DNA of 64,000 nucleotides from Wenyingzhuangia gilva. Its GTDB lineage: Bacteria; Bacteroidota; Bacteroidia; Flavobacteriales; Flavobacteriaceae. Below are positions 26,571 through 37,696 of this stretch, in pieces (position 1 is the stretch's first letter; each line of letters starts with the position of its first letter). The notes below the pieces were generated by a model that was not told where the DNA came from, did not search any database, and saw nothing but the letters and a program-made list of their open reading frames with translations. Where the stretch lies: positions 248,001 through 312,000 of the forward strand of contig NZ_JAUMIT010000002.1 in the NCBI RefSeq assembly GCF_030519655.1, given 5' to 3'. A program made the position numbers and the translations under genes.

Positions 26571-26746
26571 TTCAAAACAGTCCTAGTTGTTTTTATTATT
26601 AAAACAACCATGGTTTATTATCATATTAACCCCGTTGAGTTACTATAAATATTATTTTATTTGTGTCTTTAGTAATTATTACAAATAAACGTATTTATAA
26701 AATTTTTAGAAAAAATATTGAAAATATAATATCATCAAATAAATAA

Positions 26747-29869
<3,123 letters not shown>

Positions 29870-29890
29870 AAACATTCTAAATTCTATAAA

Positions 29891-29926
29891 AAAACTCCTT
29901 AATGATTAAATTAAGGAGTTTTTTTT
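29891..29926 (+). terminator. terminator at the end of the PUL
   Basis: AAAACTCCTTAA pairs with TTAAGGAGTTTT (12 bp) around an 8-base loop and is followed by a long T run. It marks the + strand end of the PUL. Confidence 0.9.
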
Positions 29927-29953
29927 GTAATGTGATGTTTCTTGTAAAATAAA

Positions 29954-29980
29954 AAAGCCTCCCTAAAAAAAGGAGGCTTT
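29954..29980 (-). terminator. terminator of tRNA-Lys
   Basis: On the - strand AAAGCCTCC pairs with GGAGGCTTT (9 bp) and is followed by a T run, directly downstream of the tRNA gene. Confidence 0.85.
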
Positions 29981-29983
29981 ATG

Positions 29984-30056
29984 TGACCGGGCTGGGGCTC
30001 GAACCCAGGACCCTCTCCTTAAAAGGGAGATGCTCTACCAACTGAGCTACCAGGTC
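29984..30056 (-). tRNA. tRNA-Lys (anticodon TTT)
   Basis: The - strand folds as a 73-base tRNA: acceptor GACCTGG/CCCGGTC, D-arm GCTCAGTTGGTAGAGC, anticodon stem TCTCC/GGAGA around loop CTTTTAA (anticodon TTT), T-arm CTGGG-TTCGAGC-CCCAG, discriminator A. Acceptor position 5-68 is a T-C mismatch while the other six pairs form. CCA is not encoded. Confidence 0.95.
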
Positions 30057-30066
30057 AATGAGAGTG

Positions 30067-30074
30067 CAAATATA
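30067..30074 (-). promoter_or_regulatory. -7 promoter box for tRNA-Lys
   Basis: On the - strand this reads TATATTTG, matching TAnnTTTG exactly, 10 bases before the tRNA 5' end. Confidence 0.65.
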
Positions 30075-30153
30075 AAGGTTTTTTTTAGGGACGAAACTTT
30101 TTTTAGCTAGTTTTTTACATGATATTTGCCATGGGTAATACTTAGATTTAAAA

Positions 30154-30666
30154 ATGATGAAATTAGTTTTATTAGGATATATGGGATGTGGTAAATCTGC
30201 TATTTCAAATGCATTGGCTAACTCTTTGAATTTAAAAAGAATAGATTTAGATGATTATATAGAAACTAAAGAAGGAAAAACAATTGCTGATATTTTTAAA
30301 GAGAACGGAGAAATCTATTTTAGAAAATTAGAAACTACTTGTTTGTTAGAGTTATTAGATAATGAAGAAGCTTTTATACTTTCTCTAGGAGGTGGAACCC
30401 CATGTTTTGGAAAGAATATGGAAATCATTAACCAAAAATCTATTTCTGTATATTTAAGTGCTAACATTCCAACTTTGGTAAGTAGGTTGTTACCAGAAAA
30501 AGCAAAAAGACCTTTAATCGCTAGAATAGCAGATGAGGAATTAGCGGAATTTATTGGAAAACATTTGTTTGAAAGACGTCATTTTTATTTACAAGCAAAA
30601 ATTGCTGTTTCTGTAGATGATAAACCTGTTCAAACCATTGCGAATGAAATTGTTTCGGCTCTTTAG
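30154..30666 (+). CDS. aroK: shikimate kinase
   Basis: A 170-residue cytoplasmic kinase that phosphorylates shikimate at O3 with ATP in the chorismate pathway. The Walker A motif GYMGCGKS is at residues 8-15, the shikimate-binding DxD (IDLDDYIE) near 31-36, followed by FRKLE with its arginine, the GGG loop (SLGGGTPCF) and the lid arginine in RPL. The length is as usual. It is transcribed towards the - strand phosphoribosyltransferase and the two genes nearly meet (4-base gap). Confidence 0.95.
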   Translation: MMKLVLLGYMGCGKSAISNALANSLNLKRIDLDDYIETKEGKTIADIFKENGEIYFRKLETTCLLELLDNEEAFILSLGGGTPCFGKNMEIINQKSISVYLSANIPTLVSRLLPEKAKRPLIARIADEELAEFIGKHLFERRHFYLQAKIAVSVDDKPVQTIANEIVSAL

Positions 30667-30670
30667 TAGC

Positions 30671-31171
30671 TTAACATAAATATGCTATCGAATCTTCTTC
30701 GTTACTAAAATCAACCTTTATAGATTCTTGTAAAGAAGTAGACAAAGAAATTCCTTTAAAGTCTGCTTTTACAGGATATTCTTTATGATTACGATTTACC
30801 AAAACTGCTGTTTTAAAAGAAGCTAAAGAAACATTTAAGAAATGCTTAACTCCATAAATAAGTGTTTTTCCAGAGTTTAAAACATCATCTATTAAAACAA
30901 TATGTTTGTCAGTATAATTTTCTTTAGAAATACTAGTTTCTATGGTGTTTAGAGGATTTTTCTTGTCTAATATTACTTCACATAAAGTAATTTTTAAATC
31001 AGAAATTTGCTCTAAATGATCTTTAATGTGTTCAGCAAAAATAAATCCATTACCATTAATTCCTGCTAAAATAATTTCGTCAACATCACAATGGCTTTCT
31101 AAAATTTGAAAAGCAATTCTTCTTGTTTTTTGTGTGATTTCTTGATGATTTAAAATAATGGACTTGTTCAT
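30671..31171 (-). CDS. PyrR-like phosphoribosyltransferase
   Basis: A 166-residue type I phosphoribosyltransferase. The PRPP-binding signature is IVLIDDVLNSGKTL (about residues 90-103), preceded by a flexible loop region and an N-terminal IILAGINGNGFIFAEHI block. Flavobacterial genomes often carry this gene between shikimate kinase and an S4 RNA-binding gene, as here. The fold resembles PyrR, hypoxanthine or xanthine phosphoribosyltransferases, and the exact base substrate cannot be read from sequence. It follows the S4 gene by 12 bases and is probably co-transcribed with it. Confidence 0.85.
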   Translation of the reverse strand: MNKSIILNHQEITQKTRRIAFQILESHCDVDEIILAGINGNGFIFAEHIKDHLEQISDLKITLCEVILDKKNPLNTIETSISKENYTDKHIVLIDDVLNSGKTLIYGVKHFLNVSLASFKTAVLVNRNHKEYPVKADFKGISLSTSLQESIKVDFSNEEDSIAYLC

Positions 31172-31183
31172 ATAATAATGAAT

Positions 31184-31570
31184 TTAATTTTCGGTATTAA
31201 AGTTATTGTTTTCTTGGTAGTCATCTATATCTCTACGATCTTTTTTACTAGGTCTACCTGCACCTTTTTGACGGTAATAATCTTTAGAATATTTTAATAA
31301 ATCTAAATGATCAAAAGCTTCTTTAGGAGTGGTGTCTCTTCTGTATAAATCTACCAATTTAGCACCAACTCTGTTAGGCGGAACGTCTAAAACTTCTAGC
31401 TGATAATTGATTTGGTTTTTGCGAACAATTAATTTTTCACCAATATATACGTCTTTAGAAGGTTTGGCATTAACATTGTTAATCTTAACATGACCTTTTT
31501 TACATGCCTCAGTTGCTATAGATCGAGTCTTAAACATTCTAATGGCCCATAAATATTTGTCAATTCGCAT
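31184..31570 (-). CDS. S4-domain RNA-binding protein (Hsp15-like)
   Basis: A 128-residue protein that starts with the S4 fold MRIDKYLWAIRMFKTRSIAT, followed by ACKKGHVKINNVNAKPSKDVYIGEKL. This is the alpha-L RNA-binding motif of the Hsp15/YrfH group. Hsp15 recycles stalled 50S subunits that carry peptidyl-tRNA in E. coli. The C-terminal tail is basic and then acidic (RQKGAGRPSKKDRRDIDDY), which differs between lineages. The role here is inferred from the family only. Confidence 0.85.
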   Translation of the reverse strand: MRIDKYLWAIRMFKTRSIATEACKKGHVKINNVNAKPSKDVYIGEKLIVRKNQINYQLEVLDVPPNRVGAKLVDLYRRDTTPKEAFDHLDLLKYSKDYYRQKGAGRPSKKDRRDIDDYQENNNFNTEN

Positions 31571-31641
31571 GTGTTATTTTTGTTTGTTTCTTTCCGCTAA
31601 GATATGAAAATTGTAAATTGCGTCTTCTAAAACGTTCAATA

Positions 31642-32319
31642 ATGAATTTTAAAAAATTATGTTTTGCCCTAGTGGCAACAATTATAGTAAGTTGTGAAGA
31701 TACAAACTCTTTTGAGCCGTTTGATCACGCTGCACAATATGTAATAGAAAAACCAATAATAGATGAGTATATAACAACTCATTACTATGATGATGCCACC
31801 AAAGAAATTAAAGAAATAGATGCCACTCAAACACCTTTAAAAGATGATCCAAATTTACAAGAGCTGGAAACGAATGTAAATGGTGTAGATTATGTGATGT
31901 ATTCTTATGTATATGAACAAGGATTAAACGAAGATGCAGGTAATCAAGACGAAGGTGTTGTAAAAGGAAGTCCTGATGCTGACGATGCTGTTAATATTGC
32001 ATATAAACTTTCTTCTTTGAAAAAAGATGCTGATGGAAATGAAATTGTATACCAAGAAAGTGACTTAAATGATACCTTTTTATATTTAGATAGATTAATA
32101 GAAGGATGGAAAGTAGGTTTAGCTGTTTTTAGAGGAGGTTTTGCCAGTGAACCAGATCCAGAGTTACCAAGGGAATATTCTGGAACGGGAAAAGGATTTA
32201 TGATTATTCCTTCGGGATTAGCATATCAAAATTCTGGAAGTGGGGCCATTAGTCCTAATGAGTCTTTGATTTTTAAAATAGACTTAAGACTAGTAGTTTC
32301 TTACGGAGAAGATTTATAG
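31642..32319 (+). CDS. FKBP-type peptidyl-prolyl isomerase lipoprotein (GldI-like)
   Basis: A 225-residue lipoprotein. The open frame extends to 31618, but the start at ATG 31642 gives a proper lipoprotein signal (MNFKKLCFALVATIIVSCED, Cys18). The C-terminal half shows a degenerate FKBP fold: a YVYEQGLNE...GSPDADDAVNIAYKLSSL segment, LIEGWKVGL (the FKBP core motif) and FMIIPSGLAYQNSGSG followed by ESLIFKIDL. Similar proteins in flavobacteria assist folding of periplasmic or surface proteins, and GldI is linked to gliding motility. Assignment to the FKBP family is good; equivalence to GldI is uncertain. Confidence 0.8.
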   Translation: MNFKKLCFALVATIIVSCEDTNSFEPFDHAAQYVIEKPIIDEYITTHYYDDATKEIKEIDATQTPLKDDPNLQELETNVNGVDYVMYSYVYEQGLNEDAGNQDEGVVKGSPDADDAVNIAYKLSSLKKDADGNEIVYQESDLNDTFLYLDRLIEGWKVGLAVFRGGFASEPDPELPREYSGTGKGFMIIPSGLAYQNSGSGAISPNESLIFKIDLRLVVSYGEDL

Positions 32320-32341
32320 TCAATAATAAAATAAATTTTAT

Positions 32342-32375
32342 AAAAAGCATCTGTTTCATCTAACAGATGTTTTTT
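32342..32375. terminator. bidirectional terminator
   Basis: AAAAAGCATCTGTT pairs with AACAGATGTTTTTT (14 bp with one G-T pair, loop of six). Because of the flanking A and T runs it can serve the converging FKBP gene (+) and DUF1697 gene (-). Confidence 0.85.
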
Positions 32376-32896
32376 TATTTTTCAGCTATTTTCATTAGTT
32401 TGCTCACTGTTTTTATATTCCTAGTAGTAGCTGTAACTTTTAATTGTTTTTCAAAATAATTGTTGTTTAGTTTAGAATCGCTATATTTTGTAGCATATTG
32501 AATATAAATAACATCATTTTTAAGAATTAAAGCATCCGCTCCATTATTTACGTTGTTTACTTGTTCCTCATCAGGAACTGATGATAGAAAAGTAACATAA
32601 TCATTTTTTTCTCTGATATTAAATGGATAATCATCATATATGTTTTTAAACTCATTTAAAGTGTAAGCAAAAGCCTTGATATCATATTTATATTCTTTTA
32701 AAATGATTTCAGAAAATAAATCACTTACCTCTTTGGTCTCTTGCAAGCTACTTTCCACTACAAAATTCCCGCTTTGTATATAACTTTTAACGACAGATAA
32801 TTTGGGGTTTTCTAAAAGAATGTCCACAAAGTCCTTCATGATTATTTTGTGTTTTCCACTAACGTTAATACCTCTTAAGAATACTACATATATCAT
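32375..32896 (-). CDS. DUF1697 protein
   Basis: A 173-residue protein that begins with IYVVFLRGINVSGKHKIIMK and continues with VKSYIQSGNFVVES, the signature of the DUF1697 family (two ferredoxin-like halves). Length and motifs are complete. The function of the family is not known. It is divergent from pta with about 90 bases between them, and it has no visible operon partner. Confidence 0.85.
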   Translation of the reverse strand: MIYVVFLRGINVSGKHKIIMKDFVDILLENPKLSVVKSYIQSGNFVVESSLQETKEVSDLFSEIILKEYKYDIKAFAYTLNEFKNIYDDYPFNIREKNDYVTFLSSVPDEEQVNNVNNGADALILKNDVIYIQYATKYSDSKLNNNYFEKQLKVTATTRNIKTVSKLMKIAEK

Positions 32897-32962
32897 AGTA
32901 AATAAATTTTATCAATATTTAAAAGTATGATTTATATTAGTTTTTACAGGATTTAATTATCT

Positions 32963-32970
32963 TACTTTTG
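32963..32970 (+). promoter_or_regulatory. -7 promoter box for pta-ackA
   Basis: TACTTTTG matches TAnnTTTG, 19 bases before the pta start. No strong -33 TTG lies upstream. Confidence 0.55.
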
Positions 32971-32989
32971 TTATAAAAATAATTACATT

Positions 32990-35080
32990 ATGAGTAAAGC
33001 TATTTACATTGCAGCATCCCATTCAAACAGTGGAAAATCTATTGTAACTTTAGGTTTGATGAGGTTGCTGTTAGGAAAAACAACAAAAGTAGGTTACTTA
33101 AAACCCATAATTACGGTAGCAAAAAACAAGAAAGATTTTCATATAGAAACCATTATTTCTCATTTTGATTTAGATATAGATTATCAAGATGCTTTTGTAT
33201 TTACGGGTAAAGAAGTCATCGCTAAAAGAAATCAAGGGAAAATTGGGGATGTGATTGATACTATTATCAAACAATATAAAAAAATGGAATCTAAATATGA
33301 TTTTATATTGGTAGAAGGAACAGATTTTGAAGGAGATGCTACTTCTGTAGAAGCAGAATTAAATGTAGATATAGCTAAGAATTTAGGGATTCCAGTATTA
33401 ATCATTAGCAAAGCTTCTAAAGGTTCAGTAGATAATACTATTGAAAACACAAAGTTGATTTATGATACTTTTCAAAATGGAGATGTAGAGGTTTTATCGG
33501 TGATTGTAAATAAAGTAAGTAAAGAAAACTTAAACAAAACAGAAAAACGTCTTTCAGGAATAGTACCCAAATCAGTAGTGACTTGTGCAGTGCCATTTTC
33601 TAATAAATTATCAAATCCTACGGTTGCAGAAATTGTAAGAGAGTTAGATGCAGAAGTCATGTTTGGGGCATCGGGACTAAACAATCCTATTAGTGCATAT
33701 GGGGTAGGAGCCATGCAGTTAAGAAACCATTTAGAACATTATGTAGAAGATTATTTGGTGGTAACACCGGGTGATAGAGCTGATATTATTTTAGGGTCTT
33801 TACAAGCCAATAGTTCTAAAAATTACCCTAAAGTAGCAGGAATTGTGCTAACAGGAGGTTTAAAACCCGAAGCAACTATTTTAAGGTTGATTGATGGATT
33901 GTCTGATATTGTTCCTATTTTATCTGTAAAAACGGGAACGTTTGAAACTGCTACCAATGTAGCCAATGTTCAAGCTCAGATTTATTCTGAAAACACCGAT
34001 AAAATTTTAGCATCCTTAAGAATTTTTAACAAATACGTACCTACAGAAGAATTAACCAATAAGTTAATCAAATTTGAAACCAAAGGAATGACTCCTAAAA
34101 TGTTTCAATATAATATGGTAGATAGGGCTCAGAAACATAAAAAGAAGGTGGTTTTACCAGAAGGAAATGATCCTAGAGTTTTAGAAGCAGCAGCAATGTT
34201 AGCTACTTTAAATATTGTAGATGTTACACTCTTGGGGGATTTAGAAGAACTAAAATTAAAAGCTGAAAAAATAGGAATTGCGATTAACTTTGATAAAATT
34301 AAAGTTATAAATCCAGCAAAGTCCGAGTATTTTGAAGATTTTGTGAATACTTTTTATGAATTAAGAAAACACAAAGGCGTAAATATAGACATGGCTCGTG
34401 ATACCATGACAGATGTGTCTTATTTTGGAACCATGATGGTGCACAAAGGGTTGGTAGATGGAATGGTTTCGGGAGCTGTAAACACCACACAACATACTAT
34501 TAGACCAGCATTACAGTTTATTAAAACCAAACCAAATGTGTCGGTTGTATCGTCTGTTTTCTTTATGTGTATGGAGAATAGAGTCTCTGTTTTTGGAGAT
34601 TGTGCTATCAACCCAGATCCTACAGCAGAGCAATTGGCAGAAATTGCTATTTCTTCAGCAGATTCCGCCGCTAATTTTGGAATAGAACCAAGAGTGGCTA
34701 TGTTGTCTTATTCTTCTGGTTCCTCAGGAAAAGGAGCACAAGTAGATAAAGTTCGTACAGCAACAGAAATTGTAAAAGCAAAACGTCCAGATTTAAAAAT
34801 AGAAGGACCTATTCAGTATGATGCTGCGGTTGATCCTGGGGTAGCAAAAAGTAAAATGCCAGATTCTGAAGTGGCAGGAAAAGCGACAGTCTTAATATTT
34901 CCTGATTTAAATACTGGAAATAATACATACAAGGCCATTCAGAGAGAAACAGGAGCGTTGGCTATTGGTCCAATGTTGCAAGGGTTAAACAAACCCGTAA
35001 ACGATTTAAGTAGAGGTTGTACCGTAGATGATATTTTTAACACAGTTATTATCACAGCCATTCAAGCACAAGAATTATAG
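32990..35080 (+). CDS. pta: phosphate acetyltransferase
   Basis: A 696-residue long-form Pta that converts acetyl-CoA and phosphate to acetyl phosphate. Residues about 1-220 are a cobyrinic-acid synthase-like P-loop domain (YIAASHSNSGKS), about 225-345 a DRTGG domain (LVVTPGDRADIILG), and about 365-690 the PTA catalytic domain (KKVVLPEGNDPRVLEAA, DGMVSGAVNTT, GQ-like IEGPIQYDAA, VLIFPDLNTGNN). This three-part form is typical of Bacteroidota and gamma-proteobacteria. It is followed after 3 bases by ackA, and the pair makes ATP and acetate from acetyl-CoA. Confidence 0.97.
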   Translation: MSKAIYIAASHSNSGKSIVTLGLMRLLLGKTTKVGYLKPIITVAKNKKDFHIETIISHFDLDIDYQDAFVFTGKEVIAKRNQGKIGDVIDTIIKQYKKMESKYDFILVEGTDFEGDATSVEAELNVDIAKNLGIPVLIISKASKGSVDNTIENTKLIYDTFQNGDVEVLSVIVNKVSKENLNKTEKRLSGIVPKSVVTCAVPFSNKLSNPTVAEIVRELDAEVMFGASGLNNPISAYGVGAMQLRNHLEHYVEDYLVVTPGDRADIILGSLQANSSKNYPKVAGIVLTGGLKPEATILRLIDGLSDIVPILSVKTGTFETATNVANVQAQIYSENTDKILASLRIFNKYVPTEELTNKLIKFETKGMTPKMFQYNMVDRAQKHKKKVVLPEGNDPRVLEAAAMLATLNIVDVTLLGDLEELKLKAEKIGIAINFDKIKVINPAKSEYFEDFVNTFYELRKHKGVNIDMARDTMTDVSYFGTMMVHKGLVDGMVSGAVNTTQHTIRPALQFIKTKPNVSVVSSVFFMCMENRVSVFGDCAINPDPTAEQLAEIAISSADSAANFGIEPRVAMLSYSSGSSGKGAQVDKVRTATEIVKAKRPDLKIEGPIQYDAAVDPGVAKSKMPDSEVAGKATVLIFPDLNTGNNTYKAIQRETGALAIGPMLQGLNKPVNDLSRGCTVDDIFNTVIITAIQAQEL

Positions 35081-35083
35081 AAT

Positions 35084-36268
35084 ATGAATGTATTAGTTAT
35101 CAATTCAGGGAGTTCTTCTCTAAAGTATCAAATGATAGAAATGCCATCAGAAAATGTGGTGTGCAACGGATTAATAGAGCGTATAGGACAACAAAACTCA
35201 AAATTTGTATACAATCCTATCAATGGAGAAGGAGTTGAGGTAGAAAGTGCTATTGCGACTCATAAAGAAGGGTTGTCTAAGTTAGTTTCTTATTTATTGG
35301 ATGAAAGAATTGGAGTGTTAAAAACCACAGATGATTTAAAACTTATTGGACATAGAGTTGTTCATGGAGGAAGTACATTTTCTAAGACAAGATTGGTGAC
35401 TCCTGAGGTGAAATCAAAAATTAAAGATTTATTTTCTTTAGCTCCTTTGCATAATCCAGCCAATTTATTAGGGATAGAAGTTTGTGAAGAGTTGTTTCCA
35501 GCAGCCAAACAAATTGTAGTTTTTGATACGGCTTTTCATCAAACCATGCCATCTATAGCTTATAAATACGCTTTACCTAAGCAAATTTCCGAAGAAAAAA
35601 AGATTCGTGTTTATGGATTCCATGGAACGAGTCATAAATATGTATCCGAAAAAGCCAATGAATTCTTGGGGACTACCAATACCAAATTAATTACGTTGCA
35701 TATTGGGAATGGAGCTTCGGTATCAGCCGTAGAAAATGGAAAATGTGTGGATCATTCTATGGGATTTTCTCCAACAACAGGATTGGTGATGGGAACTAGA
35801 ACAGGAGATATAGATCCATCTGTAGTATTACATTTGATTAAAAACTTAGGATATTCTGTTGATGAAGTAAGTAATATCTTAAATAAGGAAAGCGGCATGT
35901 TAGGAATGACAGGTTATTCAGATTTTAGAGATTTAATCAGCCAATCACAAAATGGAAATTCGGATTGTACTGAGGCTTTAGAATTATATGCCTATAGAGT
36001 AAAAAAATATATTGGAGCTTATGTAGCGGCTATGAATGGATTAGATGCGCTTGTTTTTACTGCTGGGGCAGGAGAAAACAGTGTCGATTTAAGAAAATTA
36101 ATTTGTAATCAATTATCGTATTTAGGAATTGAATTAGATGATAATTTAAACAATATTAGAGCTAAAGAATTGGTTGAAGTACAAACAAAACAATCAAAAG
36201 TTAAAATAATCATCATTCCAACAAATGAAGAATTAGAAATAGCAAAACAGTGTTATGAGTTGATTTAA
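35084..36268 (+). CDS. ackA: acetate kinase
   Basis: A 394-residue ASKHA-fold kinase that transfers phosphate from acetyl phosphate to ADP. N-terminal VLVINSGSSSLKYQ, GHRVVHGG, VFDTAFHQTMP with the catalytic Asp, YGFHGTSHKYV, THIGNGASV-like LHIGNGASVSAV, and GFSPTTGLVMGTRTGDIDP are all present, and the length is normal. It overlaps no other gene, follows pta directly and ends before a hairpin terminator. Confidence 0.98.
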   Translation: MNVLVINSGSSSLKYQMIEMPSENVVCNGLIERIGQQNSKFVYNPINGEGVEVESAIATHKEGLSKLVSYLLDERIGVLKTTDDLKLIGHRVVHGGSTFSKTRLVTPEVKSKIKDLFSLAPLHNPANLLGIEVCEELFPAAKQIVVFDTAFHQTMPSIAYKYALPKQISEEKKIRVYGFHGTSHKYVSEKANEFLGTTNTKLITLHIGNGASVSAVENGKCVDHSMGFSPTTGLVMGTRTGDIDPSVVLHLIKNLGYSVDEVSNILNKESGMLGMTGYSDFRDLISQSQNGNSDCTEALELYAYRVKKYIGAYVAAMNGLDALVFTAGAGENSVDLRKLICNQLSYLGIELDDNLNNIRAKELVEVQTKQSKVKIIIIPTNEELEIAKQCYELI

Positions 36269-36291
36269 AAAAACTTTCTAATAATTTTATA

Positions 36292-36327
36292 AAAAAGGTT
36301 TACTACATAAGTGTGGTAAACCTTTTT
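36292..36327 (+). terminator. terminator of pta-ackA
   Basis: AAAAAGGTTTAC pairs with GTAAACCTTTTT (12 bp, 12-base loop), followed by a T-rich tail. Confidence 0.9.
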
Positions 36328-36423
36328 CTTTTTGTTTAGATAATGTTTTGTTAATATTGAGTTCTTGGCTTTGGTTGCATTATTGTTTTTGATGTTGTAT
36401 ATAATTAAAAAACAAAAAATGTT

Positions 36424-37032
36424 ATGAAAAAAGTATTACTTAGTGTGTTGTTTTTAGCAACTATGGGCATGTTTGCTCAAGAAACGGAATTTGAATCACC
36501 TTATTCAAAAGGGAATTTTACCATAGGTGGAAGTATTAATACTTATGATTCCGATAATGAAACTGAAGATGGAGATACTTCAGAAAGTAAAGGTTATTCT
36601 ATAAATCCAACAATAGGTTATTTTATTAAAGACAATTTATTGATTGGTATTAACGGAAGGTATATTAAGGTAAAAAATACAAGACTCTCAAATCAGGTTG
36701 AAAGTACCAATGAATCTGATAATTATAGAGTAGGGGTGTTCGCAGAAAAATATTATAAGATTTATAAGAGTTTCTTTTTAAGCTTATCTAGTGAGTTTAA
36801 TTATTCTAATAACGATAATGAAGGAGTAAAAAGTAGAAACTACAATTTAAGCATAGCACCCAATATTAGTTGTGTAATTAATAAGCATATATCTATAAAA
36901 GTAGGATTTAATAATATTTTAGGATATTCATATAGAACATATGATACTGAATTCATTAGTGGTAACTCTAGTGCTCTAACTACAAGTTTAGGAGATTCCG
37001 ATTTATCGGTTGGGTTTAGATATTTTTTCTAA
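36424..37032 (+). CDS. outer-membrane beta-barrel protein, function unknown
   Basis: A 202-residue protein with a clear signal peptide (MKKVLLSVLFLATMGMFAQ). The rest alternates short polar and aromatic strands typical of small barrels (FTIGGSINTYDSDNE, YSINPTIGYFIKDNLLIGIN, YRVGVFAEKYYKIYKSFFLS) and ends in an aromatic strand (DLSVGFRYFF). This matches the general OmpA/PorT-like beta-barrel type common in flavobacteria. No substrate or partner can be named. It stands alone between two terminators. Confidence 0.7.
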   Translation: MKKVLLSVLFLATMGMFAQETEFESPYSKGNFTIGGSINTYDSDNETEDGDTSESKGYSINPTIGYFIKDNLLIGINGRYIKVKNTRLSNQVESTNESDNYRVGVFAEKYYKIYKSFFLSLSSEFNYSNNDNEGVKSRNYNLSIAPNISCVINKHISIKVGFNNILGYSYRTYDTEFISGNSSALTTSLGDSDLSVGFRYFF

Positions 37033-37041
37033 ATTTTAAAT

Positions 37042-37075
37042 AAAAACCTCGATAGAAATTCCTGTCGAGGTTTTT
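37042..37075 (+). terminator. terminator of the barrel gene
   Basis: AAAAACCTCGA pairs with TCGAGGTTTTT (11 bp) around a 12-base loop. Confidence 0.85.
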
Positions 37076-37112
37076 ATGATTATTCTTTGCAGAATTAGGT
37101 TATAAAAATAAA

Positions 37113-37691
37113 TTATTTAGTTCTAGATCTACTTCCATGAATGATACTTGTATTCATTAAAATAATATCATAAATAATTTTATTATTAAAAACTACACAA
37201 TATGTGTGGAACTCACGTTTTTTATATTTCCATGTTAACTTTAAAAGCTTCGTTTGTTTATCAAAAATATAGTTCGATATAAAGTAAAATTTCTGTGCAA
37301 TAATATTATATTGTTTTTTTATAGACATCTCAGAGAATAATACTAAATCTATGGTGGATTTAACATTATAGTTGTCTTGTAACATTTCTTTTTTGCTTTT
37401 GTCATCAAAAACTGATACTGGAATCAATTGTAAACTATCAATAGGCATGTTTAAGAAGTCTTGAGCATTTAAATCTCCTTCTTTATCTAATAGATTATAG
37501 CTAATTAGTTTCAAATTTGGATTATTAAAGATTGTAGATTGATGCTCTTTAATATAGTCAAGATGTGTTTTCCAATGTTTTAGAGCTTCTTTAAAATTCT
37601 CGTTAAAAATTGTAGAGGTATTATTTGTTTGAGAATAACTAATGTTATTATTTATTAAAATAATTACTAAAACTAAAATATACTTTTTCAT
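37113..37691 (-). CDS. secreted protein of unknown function, related to its upstream neighbour
   Basis: A 192-residue protein with a signal peptide (MKKYILVLVIILINNNISYS, cleaved near Ser20-Gln21), therefore periplasmic or surface. I do not recognise a domain. By eye it resembles the N-terminal half of the lipoprotein encoded just upstream (5-base gap): NLKLISYN versus NIKLISYK, and KLTWKYKKREFHTYCVVF...IIYDIIL versus FNLRWLIKEKEYNTITYF...LLYDDIL. The two are probably paralogues in one operon. It ends with a basic, serine-rich tail. Confidence 0.65.
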   Translation of the reverse strand: MKKYILVLVIILINNNISYSQTNNTSTIFNENFKEALKHWKTHLDYIKEHQSTIFNNPNLKLISYNLLDKEGDLNAQDFLNMPIDSLQLIPVSVFDDKSKKEMLQDNYNVKSTIDLVLFSEMSIKKQYNIIAQKFYFISNYIFDKQTKLLKLTWKYKKREFHTYCVVFNNKIIYDIILMNTSIIHGSRSRTK

Positions 37692-37696
37692 ACTAA

